This document shows, in pieces, positions 45,601 to 57,888 of a stretch of DNA of 64,000 bases. The position numbers were made by a program, and so were the translations under genes. Every line of letters starts with the position of its first letter. Position 1 is the first letter of the stretch. This stretch comes from Alopecurus myosuroides. Lineage: Eukaryota > Streptophyta > Magnoliopsida > Poales > Poaceae. The notes beneath the pieces are model-generated. The model had not been told where the DNA came from, searched no databases, and was given only the letters and a program-made list of their open reading frames with translations. Location: contig CM054060.1 in NCBI GenBank assembly GCA_028641055.1, positions 239,286,833 through 239,350,832 on the forward strand, in the 5' to 3' direction.

Positions 45601-46339
45601 ATGGAGTTCCACACAGCATAATAACCGACAACGGGACAAATTTCTCCATTGGAGAGTTGGCAAAATATTGCCGACAAACGGGAATTTGCCTAGATCTCGC
45701 ATCTGTGGTACACCCGCAATCCAACGGACAGGTTGAAAGAATGAACAGCTCAATCCTACAAGGAATACGTCCAAGACTCGAATCTCCTCTTCATAGAGCA
45801 GCTGGAGCATGGGTAGAAGAGCTACCTTCCGTGCTTTGGAGTATTCGAACAACACCAAACAGGTCAACCGGGCAAACCCCGTTTTTCCTAGTTTATGGTG
45901 CTGAAGCAATCCTTCCAACGGACATGATCCATGATAGCTCAAGAGTGCAGGATTTCGACGACTCGGATGCTGAAAAAGCACGACAGGATGCCGTCAATCT
46001 CTTAGAAGAGGAACGAGAGCTTGTGCTTCAAAGATCCTCCATTTACCAGCAAGGTTTACGACGCTACCATAGTCGGAAAATCAGGCATCGTTCTTTTAAA
46101 GAAGTTGACCTAGTGCTAAGATTGGTGCAGCAAAGAAAGCACAAATTGTCCCCAGTATGGGAAGGACCATTCGTCATTAGCAAAGATATGAAAAATGGAT
46201 CATACTACTTGTAGATATTCGGGACACGCAGGATCATCCTGACAAGCCGAATCGCAAAAGAAAGAGAAAGATAGATGCTGAACTAGGAGAAACAAAGAGG
46301 CCCTGGAGTATCCAGCAGTTATGTCCCTTCTGTACTTAG
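42699..46339 (+). pseudogene. pol: Tat copy B pol: RT, RNase H, second RNase H, integrase (several stops and frameshifts)
   Basis: After the TAA comes the linker VITISGDFKLANE; a frameshift near 42895 and another near 43100 break it. RT-RNase H is open from 43170: PRIDQIIDATAGS, FLDAYSGYHQI (near 43501), YVDD (near 43693), and the RNase H end VLADFVAD, stopped by TAG at 44499. The second RNase H (HFDGSKMKEGVGARV, NNVAEYEALLHG, ADALTRM) and integrase (H2C2 finger with TCAGC; Asp in GLDMMGPF, ITDNGTN, Glu in GQVERMN) follow in one open stretch 44511-46214. A 2-base loss near 46206 shifts the last 40 codons; the original stop is at 46337-46339. The dual RNase H is diagnostic of the Tat lineage. 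Confidence 0.9.
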
Positions 46340-46929
46340 TTCAATTTCTATGTAAACATCTTTGAGATCATGAAATAAAGTTGTCAGAATTCTTATATTC
46401 ATGTTTTTTACAAGTTTATCATAGTAATAAACATGATTCCACCTTATCTATTTCCCAATGATCTTACAAAATACTCAATGTTAACCCGAATTTTGCCTGC
46501 GTGCTCGGCGTTTCAAAACCGAATGATTTTCAGTCTACTAAAGGTTAAAGGAAACTCGGATTGTACCTGCGTGCTCGAGCTTCATTCAAAAAATTCCTTA
46601 CTATTCTCTAAGCATTATCTGATTGTTTATGTGCCGGGTCACTGGAGCTAGTAAGTAAAAATGCCTTTAGTACGATCCATGTTTCCGAGTTTAAACTGAT
46701 TGGTTTTACCCAGTAACTTGGCATGAAGATTAAAGTACTACTGATCCATTTCAAACACTAAGGACAGTTAAAGTACATAAACCAGAGAACTTAGAAGATA
46801 AAGGAATATAAAACCCGGAAAACTTGCAAAGGATTTCATAAAAGTTAACTCCAAAAGGCGGAGTACTTGTTCATACAAAAGAATAGAAGCATTACAATAA
46901 AAATTACATTGTAAAGTACAGTAATGCTC
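46340..46929. other. Intergenic region between convergent pol and antisense gene, copy B
   Basis: Counterpart of 34656-35283, alignable throughout by eye. AT-rich, no gene seen. Confidence 0.6.
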
Positions 46930-48203
46930 CTATTTCCTATTTCCACCATCCAGGGCAAAGAGAATTCTTCGAGCACCCGAGTCCTCCTCGCTGCTGTCAT
47001 CCTCGGGGGCTTCTGGAATCTCTTCTTCCAGATAGGTGATGGAGATATTCACCATAGAGGCGATCTTGGTGGCGTGACCCTTGATTTCATCAAAGATGGT
47101 GGTCCGCTGGGTCTCCGAATATCCAAGAGGGATACCGGACGCCACGCGCCAAGATTTGGCACTGGGGTAATGCATACGCATAAGGCCTAAAGCCATGCGC
47201 GCACCACCCCGTGCTGCGGAGCGCAAGGTGGATTCCTTGGATTCCGCCACCTCCAGGATAGCTTCCGGAAGTTTCTCAACTTCCGAGAATTCCCCAGTTC
47301 TTGCGGGAAGGTACTTGTTGACCAGTTGCATGCCTGCGGCTTTGATCGCAGTGAATACCTTCCCAAAAGCTCGGATTTTTTGAATCCGAGTAAGATCTGG
47401 GTCATCTCCTATTTTTTCAGACAAACAACCGAAGGGTTAGTGAAAATGCAGAGAAGTTAAGACATGGAAAATCTGGTAAAAGTTGATAACTTACCGAGGA
47501 TCTTGTCCATCTCGGAGCCTTCCTCCAGGCGCAGGTTCAAGGCGTTTTCCAAATCTTGGATAGTGTCCTTGTCCTTGTCGGCCTGTTGGGAGGCCTTGGA
47601 TTGAGCACTCCCAAGAGCCAGATTCTGGCCTCCAGATCCTTCTGAACCTTCATAATCTCCTTATGAAGGTCCAAGTTCTCCCGGCGGAGATTCTCGGCGT
47701 TGCCGGCATCTTCAGCAATTTTCTTGGCTTTCGCCAAAGCAGCTGGAAAGCAAGGAACAAAATTCTGGGTTAAGAAAACTTAGAAAAGTACTTAGAAATA
47801 ATTATGGACAAAGAACTTCAGAGAACTAAAGTATACCTATTGTTTCCGCCAGCTGTAGCTGAGATGATGCCAGCTCTGTTTCTTTAACATCAATAATAGA
47901 TAGAAGGGTTTTAACCTCCTCGTTTTTTATGTTAAGCTTGTTAAAAAATTCCAAGTTTATTGTATCAGCGGTTTGCTGAAACACGGAAATGAAAGCAAGA
48001 TGCTTAAGTTAGAACAAGCGTGATAAGAAGCATTAAGTTGATAGCGTGCTTTCGACTTATTGCTTGGGGGCTAGAGAAATTACCTGGCTCATTTGCTGCA
48101 AATTTGACAAGGTTTCGTTGAATTCCCTTACATATTCAGAAAAAAGAATTCCAACATGATGAAGGCCGTCTTGCACGACCTGACGAGGTGAAAATAGGAA
48201 GTT
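46930..48203 (-). pseudogene. Tat copy B antisense gene, 3' exons (cut by the Tat2 insertion)
   Basis: Same exon order as copy A. The last exon (GDDPDLTRIQKIRAFGKVF...SEEDSGA) has lost its TGA (now CGA) and reads 13 codons further to 46930. The preceding Lys/Glu-rich exon has an intact acceptor (TTTCCAG, near 47743), unlike copy A, but a base loss near 47622 shifts its frame. The coiled-coil exon lies around 47840-47980. The frame is cut at the AAGTT target site (48199-48203); the 5' exons continue at 61435. Confidence 0.8.
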
Positions 48204-48689
48204 TGTCGTGGGATAATCACGGCAGACGTTACCGGGGGTAACTTGTCTTGGGGCAAATCGACTCGAGTGTTTGGGAGAGGGTTTAGCTCAAAGGAAACCA
48301 TGGTGATATGCGATATGGTAGCCGGCAATCAAGTCGCCGAGTCTCCGATCTAAATATATTATCTCAACTCTCGGGCTACAATGGATACTCGATACCTCGC
48401 AATTCGGCGATTGTGTTCTTGCTCACGTTAAAGCTTGTCTAACCCTAACCTAGGGCCAGCTTATATAATATCCGGACCCCCTGGCTTACTCTCCAAGGCG
48501 TACTCTGAATCCTACCCGGACACTGCTTATAAACCCTAAACTTCCATACCGGAACCCACAATCCGGGTTACGAGGCCTATGCTCCTGGGCCTTCTAGAAG
48601 CTCCTTTATCTTAAGCCGGGTCTTGCGCAGCGTCCTTTGGGCCGAGTTACTCCTTGGCGTTAGCCTACCGGGTTATCATCCCTCCATCA
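48204..48689 (-). repeat. Tat2 3' LTR (486 bp)
   Basis: Starts TGTCGTGGGATAATC and ends CCTCCATCA on the plus strand, so TG...CA in both orientations. Differences from the 5' LTR are single-base changes scattered along it. The minus-strand purine-rich stretch next to it (near 48690-48700) is a weak polypurine tract. Confidence 0.93.
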
Positions 48690-49823
48690 GTGGTCCCCAG
48701 AATAGCTTGGGCTTCACGGGATCCTCCTTGAAGCGCACGCTATTCCCTGCAAAAATAATAAACATACAAGTTCATAGAGGCCGGGTTAGGTTGCTTTAAT
48801 AAACAGTTAGGCCTAACTCCATTGGTGGTCCATATAATAACCCGGCTTTCTCTAAGTCCATCTTTAATTTTCCGGGTCAATGCTCTGATGAAAATGCCAA
48901 AGATCCGGCTTACTTCACTCGTTAATTGATCCAGATATCGCGGAAGAGATTTGCTTCCCATCCATTCCGGATATCCCGTCTAGCACTTAACGCGTATCCC
49001 AGAAAATCAGGACGGATATCCCTTATCCCGAAAATTTCGATTCCCGCCCGTTGGCCTAGGTTTACCCACCTGTACCTATAAATAGGTACCCAGGGGGTGA
49101 CCTAACCCCAACGGTCCATTCTTTCTCCTTCTTCCTCCTCACCAGCACTTCCTCAACCGAGCCCACAGAGCGCCACCACGGAGACATCGCGCGCATCGCC
49201 GAGCAAGGCCGCCGCCATCTGCGCTCCTCCACGGTTCGCTCCGCGCCGCTGCCAAACCCCGCCACCGCGCCCCCGAGCTGCCCGCCAGGAGTCGCACGTG
49301 GGCATCACGACTGTGCCATCTGCCTCCGTCGCATCCTTCTCCAATCCGCGCCGGTATGATTCCTATTCCCTTGATTCAATCTTGCAATTTCTCCATTTGA
49401 CCTAAATTAGATCTAGGTCAGCCGCGGGTCATTTCTCGCCCCGCGCCGGATTAAGTCGTATAGATACATGCTAGCTCATCCAACCGCTTGAGTATTGATC
49501 CCTACTTCACTCTCCTATTGCTCGCAGTCATCAATTTCTCCGCGAAATAGATAGTGAAATTTCCAATCTAGATTCAGTCCGCCCAAATTTTCCGCGGCTG
49601 CTATTGATACCCGGAAAGTCCACTTCTTCCGGTTCTTTTACTTCCACTAGATACATAGGCAATCAACCTTTTTCCATGAATGCTTGCCAATACGTAGATA
49701 TCCCATATTTTCTGTACTGCTACTCGATACCCGGATAATTCATAATTCTCATACTGTTTAGCAATACTCGGATAGCTCATGATTTCCGAGTCTTAATATT
49801 CTTCCTCGCCGCAGGCTGAACCA
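48690..49823 (+). promoter_or_regulatory. Promoter, 5' UTR and leader intron of the Tat2 antisense gene
   Basis: A TATAAATA box lies at 49077-49084. A C-rich leader follows (about 49110-49353), then a predicted leader intron from 49354 (GCGCCG|GTATGAT) to 49814 (TCGCCGCAG), nine bases before ATGG. This is the layout of an ordinary plant gene. The strand is opposite to gag-pol of the element. No other gene is seen from 48690 to 49076. Confidence 0.65.
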
Positions 49824-52800
49824 ATGGCTCCCAAGAACAAGGGGAAACAGCCGGTTAAGCCAAGGACGACTCAATCAATATCCGCCAACTGGGCGCGATC
49901 CACTGTGACGAAGGCCAAGCTGGAGGAGCTGGCCGAGTTGGGCGTCCTCCCCCCTCAGGATGAGATCCACTGGAGGGTGCCGGGTGACGAGACCCGGCCC
50001 ACGCCTAATGCTGACGAGGTAATATGCTTCGTCGAGCATGTGATCCGGGGGTTTCGCCCTTCGGGTCATTCTTTTTTCCGCGAGGTCCTTAGCCACTACG
50101 GCCTCCGGGTGTTCGACATAGGGCCTAACTCTATGTTGAACATAACCCATTTCATTGTCCTTTGCAAGTCCTATTTGTGCATTCCGCCAAATTTGGCTCT
50201 ATTTATAGAACTTTTCCAGTGCAAACCGTGCCGCGAAAGCGGCGACGGGGCACTTTTGTCTTGCGGCGGGGTTTCTATCCAGCGCCGCAAGAATTCACCC
50301 ATGCCGACTCTTAATTTAAACTCTCATGTCAAGCATTGGCAATTGTCCTTCTTTTACTGTCGGGACACCTCCCCACCCGGCGAAAGGAAGTTGCCGGATA
50401 TTCAGAGGGTCTCTTAGATCTTTCCGAAACCTTCAATGCCTTTGCCCCTGAGTCGGACAGGGAAACCATCCAACCCTTCTTGGCAAAGATAGCCGTCCTC
50501 TCTGCCCAAGGCCTCCTTGGGCTCAATCTGGTTAAGACATGGGTCAACTTCCGGATTCAGCCCAACTCCACTCGCTCGAAACTGATGTGCGAGTACTCGG
50601 GGCACTCTACGGATTCTCTCCGATACTCCTCGAAAAATTACCCGGCCGGCGACACCAATAAAACCATCAAGAGTTTCTTGACGGAGAAACTGGATGTAAT
50701 CCGGAACATAGCCGGGTTAGATCCTTTTACGCGCGAGAATCCGGCTCCTGCGGTAAGATCTGGCACATATACCTTCGTTTCCATGCTTTCACTTGATACA
50801 ATTACTAACCCTTACCTTTGCACCTTTACCTCGGGTTGATAGTGATTTCTGGAACGTCGAGACCTCCCCTTCCGGAAGAAGAGGAAGAGCCGGCTGATCA
50901 CGACGAAGGTATTGTCCGGGTCTTCGATCAACTTCACTTACACTGTTTTGCTTTCACATATCTAACCTTTTCCGACTATACATTCTCGGCTTTCAGGGTT
51001 GGAGGACAAAGATGACAAGGACGAGGAGGACCCGGAGGCCACCGAGTCCGATAAGAGCGAACCTGAACAAGAAGTAACGGTCGGGGCCAAGAGGAAAACC
51101 AGAGGGGTGGTATCCAAGGTTCCCTACTCCTTCATGTCCTCCAAACCCTATTCTTTTGCTAACATGTGTAAACTTAACCAACAACTATCCAACTCATCAC
51201 ATTTGAAGGACCCTCCTCCGACCAAGCGTAGGGTGACCCGGAGTTCCCCGGGTGACGATCCCCTCAACCCGGGTATCTCCACGTTACCAGCTCGCCGTGC
51301 CGGTACTCCTCCATCTCACCCTTCCAACTCTCCTCAACGTCACCCCTCCCCCAACCATCCACTGGCCGGGCAGTTCCGGGTCCCGCTATCAGTTCCTGTG
51401 ACAGCTTCATCCGCTTCCAGCAGCGAGCTCCCACTAGATTATGCTGTGAACACCGGGTGAGTCTTTGCTATATGATATCCTCGTATACTTGATAATTTTC
51501 ATCCACTATCGCTAACTATTTCTCTCTTTTTTCCTTAGCGCCCAAGTCACACTTAGTGACCCGGAGAACATGGAGACAGACACCCGGGACACTGAAGGCC
51601 CGGTTGATGATGTAGACGCCGCGACTGGCGGCTTTGAAGAAGAAGAAGTCAAGGGGCAAGATTCCCCAATAGACTCGGCCAAGCAGGATGCCGGGTCTCC
51701 AAAGCATGCTGATGGAACCGGTGATGAAGACGCGGGAGTCTTGGGTACAAGGATGGGTACACCCACCCCTGACCCCCAGGCCGCCCAGGTATCGTCTCCA
51801 AAGCCGAAAACCCCTACTCCGGGTTATCATGCAGTCGGGTCTTCCGGCACCAAGCCCGAAGACATGAGCTTTGCTGAGATGCTCAACGCTCTGCACACCT
51901 TGAGAGCTGATGAAGAGGGCATCCTGGAGGCCTTGATAGCCAAACACGAGGTAAACCGTGTTACAACCTCTTGTATACTCGTCTAGTCCCCAAGTTCCGA
52001 GTGAACTTATTCATAATTTGCTTGGAACTTTCATAGATAGTCGACTGATACTTTTGTTTTGTCCAACTGACACTTCTTTGTGTTTTCGCATAGGCTTACG
52101 TAACGCACGCTGAGAAAGAGTTGGCTAAAACCGACAAACTTCTCAAGGCGGAGACAAAGCTGTGTGAATCGGCTGAAGCTGAAGCTAAGAAGGCCGGGAA
52201 GCAGGCAAGGAAGTATAAGAAGAGATGCAATGCTGCAGTGGACAGGGTGAACGAGCTGTCGGGCCAGATCGCCGACACTTATCGTTCCCTAATAGGTAAA
52301 ATTTCCCGACTGACTGATTTTTTAAATTTGTTTGGATGTTCTGGAGGACACTCGGAGTTCCTAACTTTGGGTGTTTCTGCTTTTCTGCAGGGCTGAATGA
52401 GGAAATTCCAGATGTGGATGAAGTAGTTCTGCTGAAGAAGGTGAAGAGCACCATTCGGCAGCTCTGTGCTGGAACTAAGTGGGCCCTGAAAGCTGTTCTG
52501 TGGCCAAACACTGGGGATGGTAGTTTGAACTCGCTACTTGATGGGTGTTCTACCATCCCCGAGTGGATTGAACACTGGAAGCGTTCATCCTGCCAGATTG
52601 GGGTGACCCGGGGTCTTGCCTTGGCGAAAGCATACTTTCCCAAGCTTGACCCGGCGAAACTTGTTGGCGGGTTTCCACAGTTCAACCACGATGGCTCCCC
52701 ATTCCTACCTAAGCATTACGAGGCCATTCAGACAGAGGTTCGCCACGCAGCCAGCCTTATTGCCAGCAATTTGGATATCAGCCGGATGGTGCCGCCGTAT

Positions 52801-53088
52801 GATGCACAAGATAGGGCAATTAAGTCGGATCTTCCGAAACCCTTTGACATGCTGGCACGTTGGAAGGTGGAATCGGCCCGACTGAGGGAAGAGGCTGCGA
52901 AGAAAAAGGCTGAGGCCAATACTGCACCTGCTAGCTCCACGCCAGTTGTCCCTCCTCCTTCGCGTGCCAGTGCCTCTGCTAACCCGGATGCTGCTGCTAC
53001 CAAGACTGCTGAAGAACAAGTCAAGGATCAGGACCCGGCTGGTAAGGGCAAGGACAAGATGGATGCCTCAACCCAAGATGCCGAGTAA
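49824..53088 (+). CDS. Tat2 antisense gene (aORF) with about six coding exons
   Basis: Transcribed against gag-pol. Start MAPKNKGKQPVK; exon with a PF04195-like domain (EVICFVEHVIRGFRPSGH, FFREVLSHYGLRVFDIGP, then in another frame LLGLNLVKTWVNFRIQP). Canonical splice sites: 50908|GT to AG|50997, 51456|GT to AG|51539, 51950|GT to AG|52094, 52295|GT to AG|52391; the phases of all four agree, giving a continuous frame to TAA at 53086. Later exons are acidic, Ser/Pro-rich, then a Lys/Ala coiled coil (ETKLCESAEAEAKKAGKQ), then a folded C-terminal part (LCAGTKWALKAVLWPN, FPQFNHDGSPFLPKHYEAI). The first coding exon has a frameshift near 50400, and the junction 50752 to 50843 does not keep frame as it stands, so this copy is likely damaged there. 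Function unknown. Confidence 0.75.
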
Positions 53089-54225
53089 TCTTTTTATCCG
53101 CTGTCATATCAAGTGCGTCATTCGGCCAATGGGCCTTTTAAACAATTATTTTTGATGGTGCGCCTGTGCATCTTTGATACTACTATCGCGGGATGTAATA
53201 CGTTTTGAAACCTTAATATCCTTCGTGGCCCTTCTGGCCTTTGGATGAATTTGCTATCTATCTACTTTTGAGCTTATTTATTGTTGATATTCCGACTTAT
53301 TTTATGGTTCCTTTTGTGAGACTCGGTTTCCGAGTCTCGTGGGTTTTTACAGGTGGACTTTCCTCTTAAGTCCCCAAGTCCCCAAGACTCGGATTTTTGG
53401 GTTTTTGAGCTTAATAGCTAGATAATTTGTTTCTTTTTTCAAAATCCCAAGTCCCCAAGGCCCGAACTTCCGAGTCTAGGGTGTTAGGTCTTTCAAAGAG
53501 AACAAATTGTTTTTGCTAAGCTCAAAACTTAGAGCCGTTTCACATAGGTTTTGAAGTTATTCTTAATAAGCTGTGAGTTTCCGGTTATTAACCCTGTACT
53601 CTGCATAACTTGTGGTTTAGATGACCCTTTTGGCTCTCTTTTACTGTAAGCCGGCTTTCGCGTGGATAATCATGTTGCTACATCTATATGAAGACAGGGT
53701 CAGGCAAGTCCCATTGGGCATCATGACTGATTGTGATCATATGCGAGCAAATCATGCCACTTTAGTGCGAGTCACATCGAGCTTAAGTAAGAAAAGTCAA
53801 GAAAGTTTGGCTCCTTTGTCCGGTTATAAGCTTGCAGCCGTACTCGTTTGCGAGTAATCGGCCCTTATAACTCATAGGCATCGTGGCCGGGTCTTTGAGT
53901 TTGTAACTGTGCTATTCCAGCAATCAGCCCCCAAGACCTAAATATATGCAAACTGCTAGAGAATCTAATGTACTGAAAACAGTAAATAGTACTTACCTGG
54001 AAGAAAGATAAAAAACATAACAGAAATAAAAAATTGATGAAAACACATGAAAAGGAAACAATATATTGTTTAACCATCTCTTTATTGATATGAGAAAAGT
54101 TAGGTCAGCAAGCCGCCTCATTAAAAACCCTCCAGTCCCCTTAGGTACCCTGGATAGGAAAAGAGTGCGTCTGAAACCTGCTGCCTGTTACATCGTGTAA
54201 TTCCACTTTGTGAATCTATCCTATA
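53089..54225. other. Region between convergent antisense gene and pol of Tat2
   Basis: About 1.1 kb between two opposing stop codons. It holds repeated pieces such as CCCCAAGTCCCCAAG-like runs (53370-53465) and AT-rich sequence. Likely the 3' untranslated regions. No gene is supported. Confidence 0.55.
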
Positions 54226-57200
54226 CTAAGTATAGTAGGGACGTAGCTGAGCCACGTTCCATGGTCTTTCTTTCTCTTGCATAGATGAAGTGGTATGAGC
54301 GGTGTCATTAACCGTAGCCGACTCTTCCCTTGCATCCATCAAGTAATATGATCCATTGTGCAGATTCCGGCTTATGATGAACGGTCCTTCCCATGGCGGT
54401 GATAACTTGTGTTTTCCTTCCTTTGATTGCACTAGGCGCAGAACCAGGTCTCCTTCCTGGAAGACCCGGGTTTTCACGCGCCGGCTATGATATCTTCGCA
54501 GATCCTGCTGATATATGGCTGGTCTTTCCAAAGCTTGTTCCCTTTCTTCTTCTAGCATATCCACGGCATCTTGCCGGGTCTTCTCTTTCTCCACCTCGAC
54601 ATAAGCCGACACTCGAGGCGAATCATGAATAATATCACTCGGCAACACCGCCTCTGCACCATAAACCATGAAAAACGGTGTCATCTGAGTAGATCTGTTA
54701 GGTGTGGTGTTGATACCCCAAACCACTGAAGGTAATTCTTCGACACATGCACCAGCAGCTCTGATACACGGGACTCGTAACCGAGGCTTTAATCCACGAA
54801 GCAACTCCTGATTTGCTCTCTCCACTTGTCCATTAGCCTGTGGGTGGGCCACTAAGGCTATGTCCAAACGGATGCCATTGTTTCCACGGAACTTTTCCAA
54901 CTCGCCAAGGGACATGTTGGTTCCATTGTCGGTAATTATACTGTGGGGATATCCAAACCGATAGATAATCTTTTTCAGGAACTTAACTGTTGTAATTGCT
55001 TCACAATTGGTAACTGGCATGACCTCAACCCACTTGGTAAACTTATCAATAGCCACTAAGAGATGTGTCTTTTTGCAAGGTGACATGTGAAAGGGGCCAA
55101 CCATGTCCATACCCCAAACAGCGAACGGCCAGGTTAACGGGATAGTCCGTAATTCCATAGCCGGCACATGGGTTTGGCGAGCGTACCTTTGACATCCGTC
55201 ACGCCTTGCCACCAAGCGCTCCGCGTCTGCTAGGGCCGTGAGCCAGAAGAAACCATGTCGATAAGCTTTGGCCACGAGGGATCTTGTGGATGCATGATGC
55301 CCACAATCACCTTCATGGATCTCCTTGAGGATCTGTCGGCCTTCTTCTAGTGCTACACAGCGCAAAAAGACTCCTGCTGCACTTCTTTTGTATAACTCCC
55401 CATTGATGATAGAATATCCTTTTGCTCGCCTCAGAATTTGTCTTGCTAATACCTCCTGCTGTGGTAACTCGCCCCGTGATAGGTAGGCCAGGAACGGCTC
55501 TGTCCACTCGGGAACAGCACGTATTGTGGCCACGAACTCCAAATCCGGGTCTTGACTTGCCAGTTCTTCCTCAGACTCGGTTTTAACTGATGGTCGCCAT
55601 AGCTCATCCAGGAAAACATTAGGTGGAACCGGCTCTCTACGCGAGCCGAGTCTGGCGAGTGCGTCTGCTACCTCGTTTTTTCTTCTGTCTATGTGCTCCA
55701 CCTCATACCCGGAAAAACATCCGGCAACCCTGTCCACCTCTCTGCGGTACGCTGCCATAGTTGCATCTTTTCTATCCCAAGTTCTTGAGACCTGCTGTAC
55801 CACAAGGTCCGAATCTCCAAAGCATCGTATCCTCTTAATGTTCATCTCCTTGGCTACCTTTAAGCCATGCAATAAGGCCTCATACTCGGCCACGTTGTTG
55901 GAACAATCAAAGTGAATATGCAACACGTAACTTAACTTGTCTCCTTTGGGTGATGTTAACACCACTCCAGCTCCTGATCCCTCGTACTGCTTGGAACCAT
56001 CAAAGTGCATTATCCAAGACTCGGAGTTTGGAGCCATGGTGGGCATGCCTGTGTGAGTCCAATCGTTAATGAAATCAACTAGAGCTTGAGATTTGATTGC
56101 TGACCTGGGCTCGTAGTTGATGTGGTAATCTCCCATCTCGATCGCCCACTTTGCTATTCTGCCTGTTGCGTCCGAGTTTCTGATGATATCCGACATTGGT
56201 ATAGAACTAACCACTGTTATGGGGTGTTCCTGAAAATACGGCTTCAGTTTCCGGCTGGCCATGAAGACCCCGAAAACCAGCTTTTGACAATGTGGGTAGC
56301 GCTGTTTTGCCTCTGATAATACCTCGCTGACGTAATAAACCGGCCTCTGGACCGGGTGATCTTTCCCATCCTCCTTACGCTCGACAACAACCACTGCGCT
56401 AACCGCCCGGGGCCCGGCTGCAACGTACAATAGCATGGGCTCTTTAGGGCCCGGGGCTGCTAGGACTGGTGCCTCAGATAACTGCTTCTTTAGTGCCTCG
56501 AACGCCTCGTCCGCCTCTTGGTCCCATACGAATTTATTGGACTTCTTCAAGAGCCGATACAGGGGTATCGCCTTTTCTCCGAGTCTGGATATAAACCGGC
56601 TAAGCGCTGCTACGCACCCTGTGAGCTTCTGAACATTCTTCAAATTTTCCGGCTTTTTCAGACTCTGGATAGCTTTGATTTTATCCGGATTTGCCTCAAT
56701 TCCTCTCTCGGAAACGATAAAGCCGAGTAATTTCCCGGCTGGGACTCCAAAGACACACTTTGTCGGGTTAAGTTTCATCTGGTACCTTCTCAGGTTTTTG
56801 AATGTTTCCTTTAGATCATCAATAAATGTCTCCGCTTTCCTGGTCTTGATCACCACATCGTCCACGTATGCGTGGACACTGCGTCCAATTTGGTCCTCAA
56901 AGCACTTCTGAATACACCGTTGATAGGTTGCGCCAGCGTTCTTCAATCCAAACGTCATGGTCTTGTAACAAAAGGCCCCAAAAGGGGTTATGAACGATGT
57001 TTTCTCCCAATCTTCCCTCTTGAGCTTGATCTGATGATACCCGGAATATGCGTCCAGGAAACATAATAGGTCACTTCCAGCCACTGCGTCTATGATCTGA
57101 TCTATCCTTGGTAGTGCGAACGGATCCTTTGGGCAATGCTTGTTGAGACTCGTATAATCAATGCACATTCTCCACTCATTGGTCTTTTTCATCACGAGGA

Positions 57201-57888
57201 CCGGGTTTGCTAACCAGTCCGGGTGAAATACTTCCATGATGAAGCCAGTTGTGAGCAGCCGTGCAATTTCTTCTCCTATAGCCTTCCTTCTTTCTTCGTT
57301 CATTTTTCTCAGGCCCTGTTTCACAGGCCTGGACTTGGGATCCACGTGCAAACTGTGCTCTGCCAACTCTGTAGGGATACCCGGCATATCGCTAGGCGTC
57401 CAGGCGAACACATCCTGATTTGAACGAATAAACTCCACAAGTGCTTTCTCCTGCTCGCTGTCCAAGTTAGATCCTATAGCAAATTGCTTAGAGGGATCAC
57501 CCTCGACGAAAGCCACCATCTTGGTATCCTGCGCTGCCTTGAACTTCGCTCTCTCATCTTCGGTATTCGGCCTTTTTAACGCTGTTCTGTCCTCCGGGTC
57601 TACTTGTGACCGGTAATACTTGAGTTCCTCTTTTCTGCAAGGTTGCTCGGCCATTGCTGCATCTCCTTCATCGCACTCAGCTGCTATATCCCGGCTCCCG
57701 TGTATGGTGATGGTCTGCTTGGGACCCGGAATTTTTAGCTGTAGATACACATAACACGGTCTGGCCATGAACTTAGCATAAGTCGGCCTTCCGAATAGCG
57801 CGTGGTAAGGGCTGCGCAACTTGACCACCTCGAAGGTGAGCCACTCAACCCGGAAATTGTCCTTCGATTCTCCAAAAGCTACCTCCAA
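54226..57888 (-). CDS. pol: Tat2 pol: RT, RNase H, second RNase H, integrase (1,220 codons, uninterrupted)
   Basis: Continues in the same frame as the gag-protease ORF beyond a single TAG (57955-57957); the Met listed first is internal. Residues counted from it: protease end (ALFGRPTYAKFM, 30-42), RT with FLDAYSGYHQI (277-287) and YVDD (341-344), Ty3 RNase H (about 480-605), second RNase H with Asp630, Glu669, Asp692, Asp742, integrase with H2C2 finger and Asp928, Asp987, Glu1023. In the finger His858 and His864/865 are present, but the first of the two Cys is Arg896 (copy B has Cys there), which may impair integrase. The C-terminus WNVAQLRPYYT is typical. No other break is seen. Confidence 0.93.
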   Translation of the reverse strand: MEVAFGESKDNFRVEWLTFEVVKLRSPYHALFGRPTYAKFMARPCYVYLQLKIPGPKQTITIHGSRDIAAECDEGDAAMAEQPCRKEELKYYRSQVDPEDRTALKRPNTEDERAKFKAAQDTKMVAFVEGDPSKQFAIGSNLDSEQEKALVEFIRSNQDVFAWTPSDMPGIPTELAEHSLHVDPKSRPVKQGLRKMNEERRKAIGEEIARLLTTGFIMEVFHPDWLANPVLVMKKTNEWRMCIDYTSLNKHCPKDPFALPRIDQIIDAVAGSDLLCFLDAYSGYHQIKLKREDWEKTSFITPFGAFCYKTMTFGLKNAGATYQRCIQKCFEDQIGRSVHAYVDDVVIKTRKAETFIDDLKETFKNLRRYQMKLNPTKCVFGVPAGKLLGFIVSERGIEANPDKIKAIQSLKKPENLKNVQKLTGCVAALSRFISRLGEKAIPLYRLLKKSNKFVWDQEADEAFEALKKQLSEAPVLAAPGPKEPMLLYVAAGPRAVSAVVVVERKEDGKDHPVQRPVYYVSEVLSEAKQRYPHCQKLVFGVFMASRKLKPYFQEHPITVVSSIPMSDIIRNSDATGRIAKWAIEMGDYHINYEPRSAIKSQALVDFINDWTHTGMPTMAPNSESWIMHFDGSKQYEGSGAGVVLTSPKGDKLSYVLHIHFDCSNNVAEYEALLHGLKVAKEMNIKRIRCFGDSDLVVQQVSRTWDRKDATMAAYRREVDRVAGCFSGYEVEHIDRRKNEVADALARLGSRREPVPPNVFLDELWRPSVKTESEEELASQDPDLEFVATIRAVPEWTEPFLAYLSRGELPQQEVLARQILRRAKGYSIINGELYKRSAAGVFLRCVALEEGRQILKEIHEGDCGHHASTRSLVAKAYRHGFFWLTALADAERLVARRDGCQRYARQTHVPAMELRTIPLTWPFAVWGMDMVGPFHMSPCKKTHLLVAIDKFTKWVEVMPVTNCEAITTVKFLKKIIYRFGYPHSIITDNGTNMSLGELEKFRGNNGIRLDIALVAHPQANGQVERANQELLRGLKPRLRVPCIRAAGACVEELPSVVWGINTTPNRSTQMTPFFMVYGAEAVLPSDIIHDSPRVSAYVEVEKEKTRQDAVDMLEEEREQALERPAIYQQDLRRYHSRRVKTRVFQEGDLVLRLVQSKEGKHKLSPPWEGPFIISRNLHNGSYYLMDAREESATVNDTAHTTSSMQEKERPWNVAQLRPYYT

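Noticed and set aside
51516..51947. Minus-strand frames within the Tat2 antisense gene
   Set aside because: They overlap the phase-consistent plus-strand exons and lack domains.
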